A stretch of 13,200 bases of DNA from an uncultured Prevotella sp. Lineage in GTDB: Bacteria; Bacteroidota; Bacteroidia; Bacteroidales; Bacteroidaceae. Position numbers and translations under genes: made by a program. Positions 13,191 to 13,200 of the stretch are shown piece by piece. The DNA is taken from assembly GCA_946999045.1 (NCBI GenBank), contig CAMQBR010000056.1:1-13200 (forward strand). The letters run 5' to 3'. Below the pieces are notes generated by a model. That model had not been told where the DNA came from. It did not search any database and saw nothing but the letters and a program-made list of their open reading frames with translations. Each line of letters opens with the position of its first letter. Within the stretch, counting starts at the first letter, position 1.

Positions 13191-13200
13191 TATGAATTAA

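Overview
The window comes from a Bacteroidales genome, probably Prevotella- or Tannerella-like (genus inferred, not proven). The evidence is AT-rich DNA, a SusC/SusD pair, promoters of the TTTG...TAnnTTTG type, starts that mostly lack a Shine-Dalgarno sequence, and a FimB/Mfa2-like lipoprotein. It has two unlike halves: a carbohydrate-uptake locus (1 to about 8630) and a prophage-like regulatory region (about 9780 to the end).

Uptake locus. A mutarotase of the cyclically permuted NanM type (2587-1490) and an MFS transporter (1456-218) form a leftward operon. A SusC/SusD pair (3432-6701, 6739-8361) runs rightward. The combination matches the sialic-acid (nan) loci of Bacteroidales: the SusCD pair would bind and import sialic acid across the outer membrane, NanM would interconvert its anomers in the periplasm, and the MFS protein would carry it across the inner membrane. 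The substrate is inferred from gene neighbourhood; no lyase, epimerase or sialidase gene lies in the window. The 844-bp divergent region holds a consensus promoter for susC, a candidate leftward -7 element, and a 22-bp-period repeat array.

Three copies of a short element with no ORF punctuate this locus, all in the same orientation: 1-84 (cut by the window edge), 2928-3122 and 8370-8627. The third has perfect 18-bp terminal inverted repeats, so the family looks like a MITE. The copies bracket the mutarotase/MFS module and the SusCD module. A lone FimB/Mfa2-like lipoprotein (9693-8797) follows.

Phage region. An S24-type (CI/LexA-like) repressor (10690-10040), followed by a small membrane protein (10028-9780), is transcribed leftward. 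It faces a rightward set of small genes: a 20-codon leader ORF, then 72- and 69-aa proteins. Leftward genes for an FlbD-like 60-aa protein and a zinc-ribbon protein, a possible 66-aa rightward ORF, and a BRO-N/KilAC antirepressor (12222-13028) follow. Repressor and antirepressor together indicate a lysogeny-control region. No integrase or structural gene is present, so the element continues outside the window or is a remnant. The control region between repressor and early genes has convergent, overlapping promoters, operator-like inverted repeats and a long stem-loop. The window ends in a dense repeat block: 7-bp tandem arrays and palindromic units carrying the same 17-bp core in opposite orientations.
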